Both the position numbers and the translations under genes were made by a program. DNA of 64,000 bases, from assembly GCA_023238725.1 (NCBI GenBank), contig CM041536.1, forward strand, positions 13,046,271 through 13,110,270, given 5' to 3'. This DNA is from Scortum barcoo (taxonomy: Eukaryota; Chordata; Actinopteri; Centrarchiformes; Terapontidae). Under the pieces are notes generated by a model. That model searched no databases. It had not been told where the DNA came from and worked only from the letters and a program-made list of their open reading frames with translations. This document shows positions 23,051 through 36,400 of the stretch, one piece after another; position 1 is the first letter of the stretch; every line of letters begins with the position of its first letter.

Positions 23051-26000
23051 TATACAATACAATAAAGGAACACAGTGCAACAAGAAACACAAAGAATGGC
23101 TGCTGTCAGGACAATACATTTCAATCTTAACAACACATTGTGAACCACCTAGAAAATCAAACTAAGCTGTGCAGAAGTAAGTATTATAAAGTGGGGCTTA
23201 AGCAATTAAGGCCTTTATTCACCCTTAGGGGTGAGCTTCTACAGTTTAGTCCCCTTCTGCCATGTTTCTGACATCAGCTTCCTGTATAGCTCCTTCATAG
23301 ACAAATTCAGGCAATCCTGATTTAGCAACAGCTTAGTTTCACATTTTTTCCCTGTTCATGTTTGACTTTAGCCTCCATGTTATAGTTACGTAGTTATAAA
23401 GTAGTCCTCATGTAAACATGGTTGCACCTTCTCATTCCAGAAACCAAAAGCTACGCTTCCTCACAGGCTGCATCTCGAGGGGAAACAACCTGGAGACCTA
23501 CAGAAAACACAGAGGATCATAACAACACACAACAAAGACTCAATGATTCAGGAAATTATCTGCATTCATAAAAAATTAAAACATACTCTGAATCTCTGAA
23601 TCCATCTGTAGTCGACTGTTAATCTATATTAAGCACAGCTTGTCCCTAGGTTAATAATGAGTCTCTGGGCGGGAATGGGAGGAGGACATGATGATCAACA
23701 GTTGGCACAGTGAGGCTGATCCCAGCAGGCAGTGCTGTTGTGGCATAGCTGGGGTGAGATTGTGCCCGGCACCTGGCTGGTGCCCTAAGGGGAGCTGGCA
23801 GATGGTATTGACGCTGGGGTGTACATCGTCATATACTGAGCACGAGTAAGCCTCACTCCCTGGGAGAGTATGCAAAGAAGATGGGCACCTGCAGGTGAGG
23901 AAAGGAGGCATTGCCAAATAGTGGGGGTGGGGAAGGTGGGGGGGGGTGTTCAGGCAACAGGACTCCAGTGGACTGGGCTGGAAAGGGGCTAGAAGGGTTA
24001 CAATAAGCCCCAGGCAGACAGATGTTTTTGCTCATTAGGGCTTATAAAGCAATTCTGCATACAACAACTGAATTATTTATGTAGGCAATGTCTGCATCTT
24101 TCTGTAACCTGTCTCTAACCCCTTTGTAGTATTTTCTAGCTCCATGCTACAGTGTACAGGTGCGGCTCAAGCTTAACATACATTGCAGACCGCTTCAGTG
24201 CATCTGTATGTTCTGCCAGGCTGAGCATTGTTTAGAAACACACAGAGACTGCCAAGAGTGTCATTTACACACTGCCCGATGAGTGCTTATCCATGGGGAC
24301 CTTTAAGCCTAAAATGTCATTGGCTGAGGCTCCTCTGAGCGCACACAAAGGTCACCAGTGACACTGGCACCAGAGCTCCTTATTGATTTCCAATCTATCA
24401 CTATTATGCCTGGTAATTACAGACAAAACTGAAATTCTAATCATGGAAATACATTCAGTGTGAGGGTGTATCTGGAATTGTAATTTAGTGCCAATACATG
24501 TATAATTCAACATGAGGTCAGGGGTTCCTCTGTGTATTGGTGGAAACTTGAGCAATTTCCCACCTGTGCATCAGGATAAGTTGTGATTCAATGACACTAA
24601 TACCTTTAGTGTTAATATTAAACAGCCACTGTCAAATTAATTCAATTCAACATAGAATTTAAGGTAAAGGTATGGTGACAGCCTGGTGTTGTGCAGCTCA
24701 TGTCTTTTTATACATATTTTTTTATTGCTTCTGTCACAAAGATATGTTTGGATAATTTGTCATGCACTTGAGCACCAGGAAGCACCTACTTGCTAAAAAA
24801 AAAGGTTGGGCACACTGTAGCTCTGGCAGCAAACGCAGGCAAAGCACAAGCATAGATTAAATGAGAGGTAAGCCGCCAACAGTAATGTGTGTGTCATATA
24901 AAACATAGTATACATTTCAAATACTTTGATAACAGAATGTAATTAAAAACTTGTTGGCATCAAATCTCTCCTACAACCATAATTACAGTCTCACCATACA
25001 TATTTGTTATTTCAAACTGAAAGCACTTTAATATTTTAAACAAGCCAAACAAACAAAAAGAGATATGTGGCTGTATGGAGAGGGCCAGTGTGTATGAAGT
25101 GGGCAGTTGCCTGCCTGAGCACAGATGGTGGCAGAGCAGGATGTACCGACCTGTACATTTGCCCACATGCGCGTGCACAGATAAACACCCACACACACAC
25201 ATACATACAGAGTAATCACATATGCATGGATGCATATGTAAATACTGCCCTCATACATGCACACCCACACATAGGTGCAGATCAGCCAATTGAAGAGCTC
25301 ACTCTGTGGCACAGGATGAGAGTGCAGATAGACAGACTGGTCATTTAAGAAGGTGTCACACTTTATTTATTTATTTTTTTTACAGAGATCAGGAGTCAAA
25401 ACCCTGACATACTCCTAATTCTGTAATCAAAAGAGTGACTTTCCCTTTTTTTTCAGTGGTGTGGAAAGACAACCAGACATGTCGATCAAAGGCTGACTGC
25501 AGTTCACAGAGACATCCAAGGCCAGGCAGGATAATTAGTGCACTGGAACAATCAATACTCCTTGCGTGGGGGTTGAATGCAGAGGGGGAAAAAAGCAATC
25601 TATGGAAGAGTTGGTGGAGAACTGCAAAGGAAGGCAAAATCTAAACATGCGGCATACATTTCAAAGTGAGGCATTTACATCAGTGGGAGGAATTCCACTC
25701 AGTGTATGTAATGAGTGCAAACTGAGTGCAGGATGTCCACCTTTTCCAATCCACATTAAAACCACTGATATTCATTATTTATACTCTAAACAGAAAGGCA
25801 CACAACGTATTGATTACTAACAAAAGCTATTGAGATGTCCTCAGTGTGCATACAGACAAGTGATAAAGACTGGAGACAAATGGCAAGGCGTAAATACAGG
25901 AAGACGGATAGATAGGTAGATGAATGAAGGCGAGGGTTGAGCAAGATCGATCGGCAGAGGAAGAGCAGAGGTCCCCAGGGGGGAGTGGGGCCTTTTTAGC

Positions 26001-27139
26001 ACCGTGCGAGGAGGAAAGGATGACATGTTTCCCGTTCGAGGTGCTGAGTATGTAAGCGAGGGAAACGCCACCACAGTCAGGATGGAAAGATGCATGAGAG
26101 GAGAGTGTGTGGCCATGGCGCTCTGTGGCGTGACAGACGGTGATAGCAAGTGACAAACAGAGCTCTCTGAGAGAGGAGAGGAGGACATACTGGTTCTCCA
26201 GACTCCAGCTCCCTGCCATGACTCTGGATGTCAGCCATGCCCTGCCCATCCTCGCACAGTTACAGCCATCACGAGAAGCAAAGGAGAGATTTTGATTTGA
26301 TCTAGAGGCTTTTTTGAGTCATCATCCCGTCACCTTTCTGGAAGTACTTCTGGGGAAAACCCAATTAAAAATTGGAAAAAGAGCACGACAAGCATACCTG
26401 AAGTCAGCCCTGTGCAGTGAGGTGTGGAGGCAGGAAGCAGGAAGGTGGAAAATATATCGTGGTCACAGTCCTGCTGCTTGTGGGCTGGAAAGCATCCAGA
26501 CATCCTTTAACACCAAATGATATATGAAAACATTTCAATTACAGATATATTGCAACAATCTTTTTTATTCATTCTGTTATTTCAAAAATATTTAATATAA
26601 CAAATATAGCTAAGAAAATTTTCAGCTGTCACCATATGTATAAATAAATGTGCCATTTACATGAAATTGAATGATGGAAACATGGCTTCTGTGAAAATAG
26701 AGAATTGCTCCCGTTTCCAGACTAATAAGAATTTGTAATGGCTACCCCCACTCACAAACGGCATAAATGAAAACATGATGTGGGCGTCGACCACCATCCC
26801 TGCTACAGATTAAGGTTCTGACACTCCGTTATAAAATCCATTTGAGCGAACAAAATAAATAAAACATTGAGTTGCACCATTTGCACCTTGGCAACAGCTT
26901 TCCTATTATTAGAAGACTGGTAGGTGCAGGAAAGACAGAGACGGAAAAGCTCCAACTATGTCCAGACAGGTCCAGACCCACACACGTCGTCCAGGCTGAA
27001 AATGATGGTGATGCAAGATGCCCTAAACACGGCTCATATTTCATTCCCTACTATTATTATCTGACATGAGAAAAAGTGTGATATAAAAGATTTGAAATTT
27101 GAAATACTGTAAAGAAAATCTATTTAATATTTTTTCTAT
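23048..27139. other. gene desert, third part
   Basis: No gene is recognised. A G run lies at about 23938-23946 and short CA runs near 25190-25200. The patch 24290-24600 has unique-looking, CpG-poor sequence that could be a conserved non-coding element. Open frames at 25435-25644 and 25827-26249 are unsupported. Confidence 0.5.
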
Positions 27140-27437
27140 TATTCATTCATTCATTATCTATACCTGCTTTATCCTGACACACAGGGTCGCAGGGTGTGCT
27201 GGAGCCTATCTCAGCTGTCATTGGGCGAGAGGCGGGGACACATGACAGTACATAGACACTGACATAGAAAGACAGACATACCACTCACATTCACACCTAG
27301 GGGAAATTTAGAGTCACCAATTAACCTAACCTGCATGTCTTTGGATTGTGGGAGAACATGCAAACTCCACACAGAAGGGCTCCCGTAAATCAGCCTGAGT
27401 TTGAACCCAGAACTCTCTTGCTGTGAGGCGACAGTGA
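27140..27437 (+). repeat. common teleost interspersed repeat
   Basis: The block begins ATTCATTCATTCATTATCTA and continues with GGGTCGCAGG, GGAGCCTATCTCAGCTG, GGGCGAGAGGCGGGG, TTTAGAGTCACCAATTAACC and GCTGTGAGGCGACAGTG. This word order is a very abundant dispersed repeat in teleost genomes, probably the 3' part of a non-LTR retroposon. The copy has an internal deletion compared with the usual form, which carries more sequence between the TCTTTGGATTGTGGGAG part and the AACATGCAAACTCC part. Confidence 0.8.
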
Positions 27438-30400
27438 TTTTTTTTCTATTAATTATTAAAGACATAATTTGACATTTAAGGATTATTTGCTTTCTTTGAA
27501 AGAGTTAGATGGAAAAATTGATACCACTGTCATATCTGTGCATTTAATATGAGGCTACAGCGAGGAGAAGGTTTACTTTACTTACTTATAAAGACTGGAA
27601 ACAGACTGAAAACAGCTAGCCTTACTCTCTGTCAGCAACAAAATCCACATATCAGCACCTTTGAAGGTCAGTAAATAATACTGTTTGTTTAGTTTGTTCT
27701 TCTTGCCGTCATTGTAAGATTGTCAGGAAACCTACATTTGGTAGGTCAAAAGGTTGGCTGCTGTTGATGCTAAGCTAAGCTAAACAGCTGCTGTCTGGAG
27801 CCTCACGATTACTGTAGAGACATGACAAAAATGAAAATCTCTGTAAAATACTTTTGAACTTCCTTTTCAAAATGTTTGACATTTTTCAAAATGTCAAACC
27901 CTAAAATAACATGATTAAAATCAACCCATAACTAAAGGTGGACCCTGGTTACAAAATGTCACTTCAACAGAGGTACAATGGCAGTTCCTCTCACCCCATG
28001 AACACAGCCACACTTCACACATTCAAGCTTTTTAGCCTGCTGTGCACAGGACAGTTGTCCATTGTCTCTCTTAACTGATGTCAGAATTTTGAGGTGCATT
28101 AGTGCATTACAGGATGCGCCCATGCTGGTGTGCATTTGCCCTCTCCGTAAGAAGCACTCGGCCTCACCCACCAGCTGCACAATACAATCCAAGCATATTG
28201 ATTATAATGCTCATGGAGGCAGAATAAAAGCAGGGAGGGGAGTATTTTTTCTGACTGACCTGTTTATGCGATAGTTAAGGACAATGACGGCCACGGTGGG
28301 CAGGAGACCTACTGTTGAGGGTTCTTCATTGGGCTTTTCCATGGCCTGCAGGAGCCCCTAAAAACATGACTGATTTATTGAGTAGGAGAGAGAAGAGAGG
28401 GAAATAGACAGCATATACACCACAAATCCCTCACACTGCCCAATCTGCAAACACGGCACATCTCTACTGGTCACTTTAAGTTATGCAGTATAACATGCAA
28501 GCATTTAAGTACATGCTATTCAATACCACCTGCTGGGCAGAAGATCAATGGAAAGATTCAGTTAATATCAAATTCTCACTTTGATTAAGTTAGCATCTTT
28601 TTCATCTCACTGGCACAGGGCTGCAGAAAAGGAAAATTGAGATCAGGTATCTTATCAGATATTCCAAGATCTAATTAAAGCAAAATGATTTGCCGACATT
28701 ATAATTGCTTGAATCCAGTGCCTATAAACCTCTCCCTGTATCTCACAGGATATTTACCACCAGAAGAGGATTTAATAATTTTATCAGCTAAATAGGGGGA
28801 AATGTGGGGATGCTAATAAATGTGTGTACTAGCTTATGCTTGATGAGGTGTCCACCTCGAAAACCCAGTGATCCTGATCACAAAAGACTTCAGCTAAAAC
28901 AGAGTCACAAAAGGCAGGAAATGGGCACAATGTGACACTTGGGCACAGCAATATAACTGCCACAGTGGGGCAGTAGTCCATTAAGCTATAATCCAACACT
29001 GTAGTATGAAATCTCCTTGTTGGCAGCATTCGATGCATAATTCACCTGGAAAGAAACAGTGTTGGTTAGTAAGACTTGCATCTGTCGTTGGGGAATTCTG
29101 GGAAGAAAAAAAAATAGAACCACCGGACTTCACAAACAATAATTAGGGCTCAGAGCTCTCAAGAGGGTCCTCCATTATCAGCACTGCACAAATCAATGTT
29201 TATGACCACAATAAAAAAACTGCAAACTAGAAAGCCCCCAAAACCTGATTCATCCATAACGTCTGTTCTTTACTCATAGTATTTGTCTGGCTTCAAGCTT
29301 ATTTAACCTGAAACCAGTCCTTCATCTCCCTGCTGTAACTGACTCTGCAGTTTAGTCTCAAGAAACACAAACAAAGAACAATGAGGCACTGTTATAACAG
29401 TGACGCTGATCTTGATTTAGCAATGTATAATAAGCATCACTAAGATATTCTCAACCACTGTTTGGAGCAAGTGTGTAGCAGAGAGAAGTTCAAACCTGTG
29501 TGAACTAATGTACCAAGTAAAGAGGCTTACAAATTGAAGCAGTGTTTGGAGCACATGGAAATACCTGGAATAAATGCATACAGCAAAAAGTCACATACAG
29601 AGAGTCTGGTAAATCACAGAATTTACTCCAGGAATAAATGTTCAAATGTTAAATGTTATAGTAAATAGTTATAATTATAACAGTTCTAAAAAATTACCTC
29701 AGGGACACTGATCCATAATACAATGGTAATACACATGATTCAAGTCCTTTACCCTGCATGATTGTTCATCTTGACTTACTTTCATTTTAATAATAGTACA
29801 GTGAGATTAATAATTATTTGATTTTATGTCCTAGAGAACCATATTTGCCAGTCAGAGTCGAGAAAATCGTTGAAAACATTTCTTGTAAAAGAAGTAAAAA
29901 TGGTAATAAAAACACCAGGTAGTTTTACTTTGAAAAGATTTAATGCTAATGATGTCAGTCTAATACTAGTGATGATCTATATAGTTTTGACATGCCATAC
30001 ATGCACAAATCCTTTATTTTTAACAGTTAATCTCAATTTCAGTTAGACTAAAACAATTAACTTACATATCAGTTTGCACAGCAAATGAGCTGTTTCTCCT
30101 TGTAATACGCATTTTTAATTGAAGAATACAATTACAGATATACAGCAGTGGGGATATACTGAGAAAAGGGAACTCATGTTGAACCAGAGTTCATGTGTAA
30201 TGTTATTATGTGCAATCATAAATATATATGGTGTTGTTATATTCCTTTTTAAATGCCATATTCCACAATATGTTTCTGGCACCATGTACCCATGTGACGA
30301 CATAAAACCACATCTCCCTGTATCCTCTCGCAGAACACAGTATAAATATGTACTCAGATAGAGGAAGGCGCTCTCTCATGCTTTGCTGAAGACTGTAACT

Positions 30401-33400
30401 GAACATGAAATCTCCCAATTTGTAGATAAGGCCTAGATATTATAAAATCATTATTTAATTTAAAATAAAATGTTCAATACAAATACAGCAGTGGGATATT
30501 TAAAGAAAAGGCAACAGAGAATGTAATGGGATATGTATAGTAACACAGGAAAGGGTAAAGAAAGCATGGATTATTCATGTCTATTCCCACAGTGCAACAG
30601 CTCCTTTTTGATGGATTGTGCCTTGGGCGCTCCTCCCTGCTCAATACCAACAGTCCCAGGCAGCCCAGCCTCATACTGCTCCTCGCAGCCGGGATGATGA
30701 GCTCCCCCAGAATCACAGACAGGGCCAGCGGCTCTCATCTCCCCTCTACAGTCAGACATAATGATGGTGTGTGGTCTGAGGTGAGCCTAAATTTAAACTA
30801 GAGTATCAGGAGAAGGGTAGTAGGGCAGAGAGGCAGCAGGAGACAAGTCCTGACAGCGTTTGACTGAGCTTGTTTTAGTTTAACTGGAGGAGAGAAAGTA
30901 ACACAGACGGAGCGTCAAATGACAGGTGGAGGTGCAGAGAGCTGGTGAAAGGTGCACAAAGACATTGTTACCTTCAGTACAGTGCAGTAACATACTTCTC
31001 TGCAGCAGTTTGTTATACACTTTGGAGTGTCTGTCTTTGTGTGGATGGGTGAGCTCACCTGGACTGGCTCCAAATGGTAGCAGTGAAAATGCTACAGAGG
31101 TGTTAATGCAAGGAGGTGGTGATGCTATGACTACCAGCCATAATAAATACCATCAATACATTTAAGTAGAGAGACACATTTGACATTTTGTTTACAATGT
31201 GATAAGTGGACTCAATTTTTTGGTAAATATTGTTATATTTTGTCTTGAGTTGTCTGTGTGTAAATCCTATATTAACAAGACACTCTTGGAAAATGAGATT
31301 TCTGGGTTAAGTGGTTAAAATAAAATAAAGGTTAATAGAGAAAATAGAGAGGATTGATGATTTTCATTTTAAATGCCACAAAAGTGAAAAAAGTAAGTGA
31401 AAGGGAATGGAAAAGATGGAGAAATGGAAAAAACCCAATCCCATTGGTTCCCAGAAAAACAGTAACTGAGATTTCAACATGTACAGTATCTACGTGAAGA
31501 CATGTAGAGATAAGTGGGTTTAAAGGAAGCTCCTCTGACTCCATCGTTCAATGATGTGCTCAGTCTGCAGCGCTGAAATAGCTTTCCCTCTACGTGAGCT
31601 CTGAACTGAGGGTGAACCTCAGCCTTTTTTTTCTTACTTCTATTTAAAAAGAGGCCTATCTGTAGACAGCAGGAATCTTTGCCAAATTTCTCCTGGCAGT
31701 GGATTTAAAAGACGCTCAATATAAAGAAATCCAACACGCAACACGATGCAGGTCAAATCTCAATAACAAATGTTGCCTGAAGCCATCAACACCCCAGACA
31801 GGCAAGTGATAGTGCAGACTGTCTGGCCCACTGATGAGAAACTGAGTAATCCCAAGATTTCACACTTTCAACACATTCCATGGTATCTCCTAGCATTCGG
31901 CAGGTGAAGATGGACAGCAAATGAACCCCTCTGATGGCCAACCAACCATTCAAAACACCTTAGCAACAGTTAGAATCCTTCATGCTGCAGACCTGATCGT
32001 CAACCCGTGGCTTTGCAGTCCTCCAATGAGCTTGCTTCGCCGCAAAGGGGAGGAGGCAGCCATAGGCAAATAAAGCAGGGACTCGAACAAAGGGGGGAGG
32101 CATCAGAAACATTTTGTGTTGCCTCTGTTGGACCATCAGTATTCCCTACACACATCCACTGCTATCACTCACCACACTCATTGAGAGCCCAATTTAGCCA
32201 TGTATGTAATTATTCTGTCACTTAACAAGCAGACACAAAGCTCCATGAATGTGCAGACCAATGCTCGACAATTACAATCAACAGTGAAGTCTTTACCAGG
32301 ACCGGTGAGCGGAGCAAGGCAAAGCAATTTTACACAGATACACATTTTGCAGTGTTTCCTATAAACCGCAGAAGGGAAATGTGTTGCATTAACATTCAGA
32401 GAGTTACCAGTCATTTGCAACAGTTTCTCAGAAGCTTAAGCACAGTTTTTCCCCTGCAAATTAATATTCTTCCTCAGTGGCAGAGAGACTTCAGAGACAC
32501 ATATCAATACATTTTTTTCCTATTGATGTGGGAGTTCAGTCAGTACTTGAAAGGTTAGTTATATTGGTGAATTCAGTGATGGGAGAAGAAGCCACCCGCA
32601 TTTCTCAAATACTCCTAAGACAAAAGTGCCTCATCACGCCTTAACAGAATTCTACATTTCACTTTGAGTCAGCCAAAATGAAAAAAAAAACACAACCTAC
32701 ATCTTAAGCATTAGAGGCATAACATAGATACCTCGGCAGGGCCTAGCATAATATGCATTAGCTGTCCAAATTCCAAGCTCTACAAACAGCTTCATAATCT
32801 TATGATTGAGTTCCTGTACACCAGCCATGATCTCTTTTCAGAGTAGAGCATTTAAAACACGCACGGATACTAAGAGTGCTACTCTGCATTTAAACAGTTT
32901 TATGCATCTGTAGCCATAAATACTACTACAACCACTCCTCCCTATTTCTTCTGTGCCACATTCAATTAGAGGATGTAATCAATCTATTCTTGAGCTGTAG
33001 ATAAATAGGATTTCCTGATCCTATTCATTTAGCATGTCACATACTAATTCCATTTTTTTGACAAAAATCTTCCTTCCGAAATGAGACACACTCTTTATTC
33101 TATCAAAGCTGGCCAGTTTTTCAGAACAACTTATTTCCAAGACTACATTGCAAAACCGATATTCATGTCGTCATTATGTTTCTTGAAATTATGTGTTTCA
33201 TACTTCAGGGTAACAACCTATTTATTATATAACCTCGTTTTCACCACAAATTCTGATGAAGTTCTTGGAAAACTGTTGTATAAACATAAGAATGGCTTCC
33301 CTTGTGAAGTATACTATGCACAAAGCATGGTATTTAGTTGTTACCTAACAAATATTGCAAAGCTATTAAACAACTCTTCAGCCTGTATAAATTCATAATT

Positions 33401-36400
33401 TCTTTCATACTTTGTGCACACATGCAGCTGAATCTGACCAGCTTTTTTTTTACATTCCAGAAGAAGCGGAGAGCCAAGAGGTCCTTTTTACTGAAATAAC
33501 AATGTTGTCTTTCGCAAGATGTTATAAAACACACACCCACAGAAATCAGGAGCTCAAAATGCCTGGCTAATCACATGAACAGCCCTCCATCCTACCAAAC
33601 CTTTGAACGGGCTAAGCAAATATGCTCCCTCTCCCTTCAGAGGCCTAATCCCGCTTAGCACAGACGTAAGAAACGTGCCACCTGCTTCCAGCCATACAGT
33701 TCGAGGCCTGACCGCCCTTGTGACACCACTCTGCCTTTAATCTCATGAACAAATGCATAGCTTCATCCACACATCTGGCTTCACCACTATCCCTCACCCA
33801 ACCTGTGAGGAGTAATGGACTTCAACCCAGGATATCCATTGGATATTAATAAACACACAAATGTTTCACTCACTCAGGTTATTGTGAGCGGATGCAACAC
33901 CTCACATTTATCAGGCAATGTTGTCCTATGAGACGATCACTTCTGTTAAAGGAAGATTCTGTCCTAAAACAATAGTCAGGTGCTCGCGTTTACAAGGTTT
34001 TGCAAAATCTACAATCCTTGTTCCCCGAAACCATGAATTTAAATGTTTATCTGAAGCGAATATGAGGCATCAACTGACTTATTCAAACCAAATAGATATC
34101 TTCCAAACATACTGTCTTTTAAGTAGGAAATTCACTCTTTGTGTTGCTATCTTCCACAGCTCAGCATAGTAATACTGTCTGTGGAAACAAAAATAATGTA
34201 TTTCACTGGTCAGTTGTGAGAAAGCTGTAATTCCTAGTTCATAAAATCTCCAGAGGAAAGTGGTGAACCTGACAATTGACTACCTCAGTGGGGGCGAAAC
34301 TCCCAGATTGTTGCATCTGCTCTCACCCAAACTGGCTACATTAACCACGCAGGAGCAACTGGGATTACTGCAAAACTGACTATCAAACAACATTTACATG
34401 AAAAACATTTTCATATTAGAAAAGAAAATATAGAAAATATAAGAATAAAATAAATGCATATAAAACACACACATACAACATTTAAGGAATTTGACCCAGT
34501 TTGACCTAGTGCTACCTTGTATCTCATCACAAAATGGGAAACAAGTTAAAAAAAGGGGAACTGCTGATTTTGAGTTTCTCGGAAATTCCACCGAGCTTGT
34601 GTCACTGCTCTCACTTGAGAGGGTGACGCATATGAGAAATGTATGAGAATAAATGTTGTATGAAGCATCAAACTATTCTGAATTGTACTTGACATGTTAA
34701 ATTGCCAAGAGTATCTTAAATCTGCATACATGAAAACACGCTTCAACGGTAAATGAGTTCAAATCAATCTTGTATTTTGTGTTCAGAAGAGGTAAACAGT
34801 AAGCTTTCATAAACTGCTTACACAGTATTTTCAGGATCAAATCAGAACAAGCTGGAGTCTGAGTGTACTGAAAAAGTAGAGCAGTAGTGCTCAGATGGAT
34901 CTTTGTATCAAAGTTACCTTTAATTTGCTATTGCAGTTGTCTGTTGAGGATAACGTGGGTTGCTTAAACAAGAATGGAGATGTCAGGCTGCATTAGCATC
35001 CAGACAGACTCTGCACCCAGAGGATTCAGCAGTGCCGGGAAAATCAGTCATTAAATTTGCAGGCGCTCTGCAGAGCTCCACCGTCTGCTTATGGGATGAG
35101 GGGCAGCGTCTTATGGCCAGCGTAGGTTCATATTTCTGATTCACCCCACAGCTAAAGAGTTGCCTGTAACATGTGACACAAAAGCCCAGGATGGTTTTTG
35201 GCGAAGTTTTGACTACCAAGATGAGCAATACATTTTAATTTATGAATTTTCAAGGAGATAGTGTGTCGTCTTTGAACAGCAGGGTCATGAAAGTGCCCAT
35301 TCAATATTTACAGAATACTAATGAGACACTGGCTAACAAGGAGCTCTGTGCTAAAAATACATAGTATGTCCTTTCTTGGATATTTGTTTGAGTGTTCACA
35401 ACACTATATTATTGAGGAACAGTTTGTACTCGTAATGTGCATTTCAAAATAAAGGCTGAATGTCATTATAAGGCTGTCATTTTTGACAAACTACTGTGTG
35501 AAAATCAGTCTGGAGTCACAACCACAGAACAATTTATGATGCCTATATAGTTGAGTTTTTTGATACTGTCATAAAGGCATTAATTCAATTAAGTTCAATT
35601 ACATATTGTAGCACTTAGGTCATAGTTAAAGGTGGTGTTGTTCTGGACTGTATTATACTGAGAGGTGTTTTATTCTGAATCTTCAGTTTTCACAATTTAA
35701 ACACCATAAGAAAAAAAGTACCAAGCAAATTGCAACTTGCAATGCATGAATCTATTCAGCGTGTTGTTGTGGCAGCCATTGTTAAAACCATACAGTATTC
35801 ACAATTGTTGCTCTGCCATTATCTTTTTTGATTGCCGTCGTGATATTTGGCACTCTGCTTGCACATTTTTCCTGCTGTGGTAACTAAACAAGTTTACAAT
35901 TCTTTGTTCATCTGTTGTAAACAAAGGATTTTTGTTGTTTCTCATTTCAAGTGCCCTTCCCCCGTCTACCTTTTGTCTGTGAAAACCCTCGTTTGTTGTT
36001 AGAAGCCCTCAATTGGATCCTGGCTGGCCTGCCCCCTCTCTTGCCTCAAAGCCAGTTGCAGATGAAAAATTTATGACTGTATGCCTTGAAAACCTCACAT
36101 TCCATTTGAAGTGCTGCTGTTCCTCTGATGCTGCCCCCACTGATGGCAACTGCGTCTGCTGCCTTCATTCGACCAGTGCTTTTCCTCACAGTGGGAGTGC
36201 AAATCAGGGAGAGAGGGGGGAACGGCGTCCATGGCTTTACACTCCTTCACTGGTATTCACTAATCAAGGACAGATTTTTCTCGGCTGTGTGCAATAATCA
36301 GACATTAATTAGCTGCTTTTAAAAGTCACTGACTGTAAACTTGCACCCACACAGTCTTCTCACCACACAGTAATGTATCTGCATTATCTGGCAAGTTGTA

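Noticed and set aside
22806..23148. Tyr-Ile-repeat open frames on both strands
   Set aside because: Direct translations of the (TA)n microsatellite.
25435..25644. Plus-strand frame behind a CTTTTTTTTCAG-like acceptor, phase-compatible with the 19849 donor
   Set aside because: One-in-three phase agreement, no following donor, no recognised domain. Not enough to join it to the 19.8-kb unit.
27400..27440. TTTGAACCCAG resembling a tRNA T-arm
   Set aside because: Part of the common interspersed repeat. No cloverleaf can be drawn around it.
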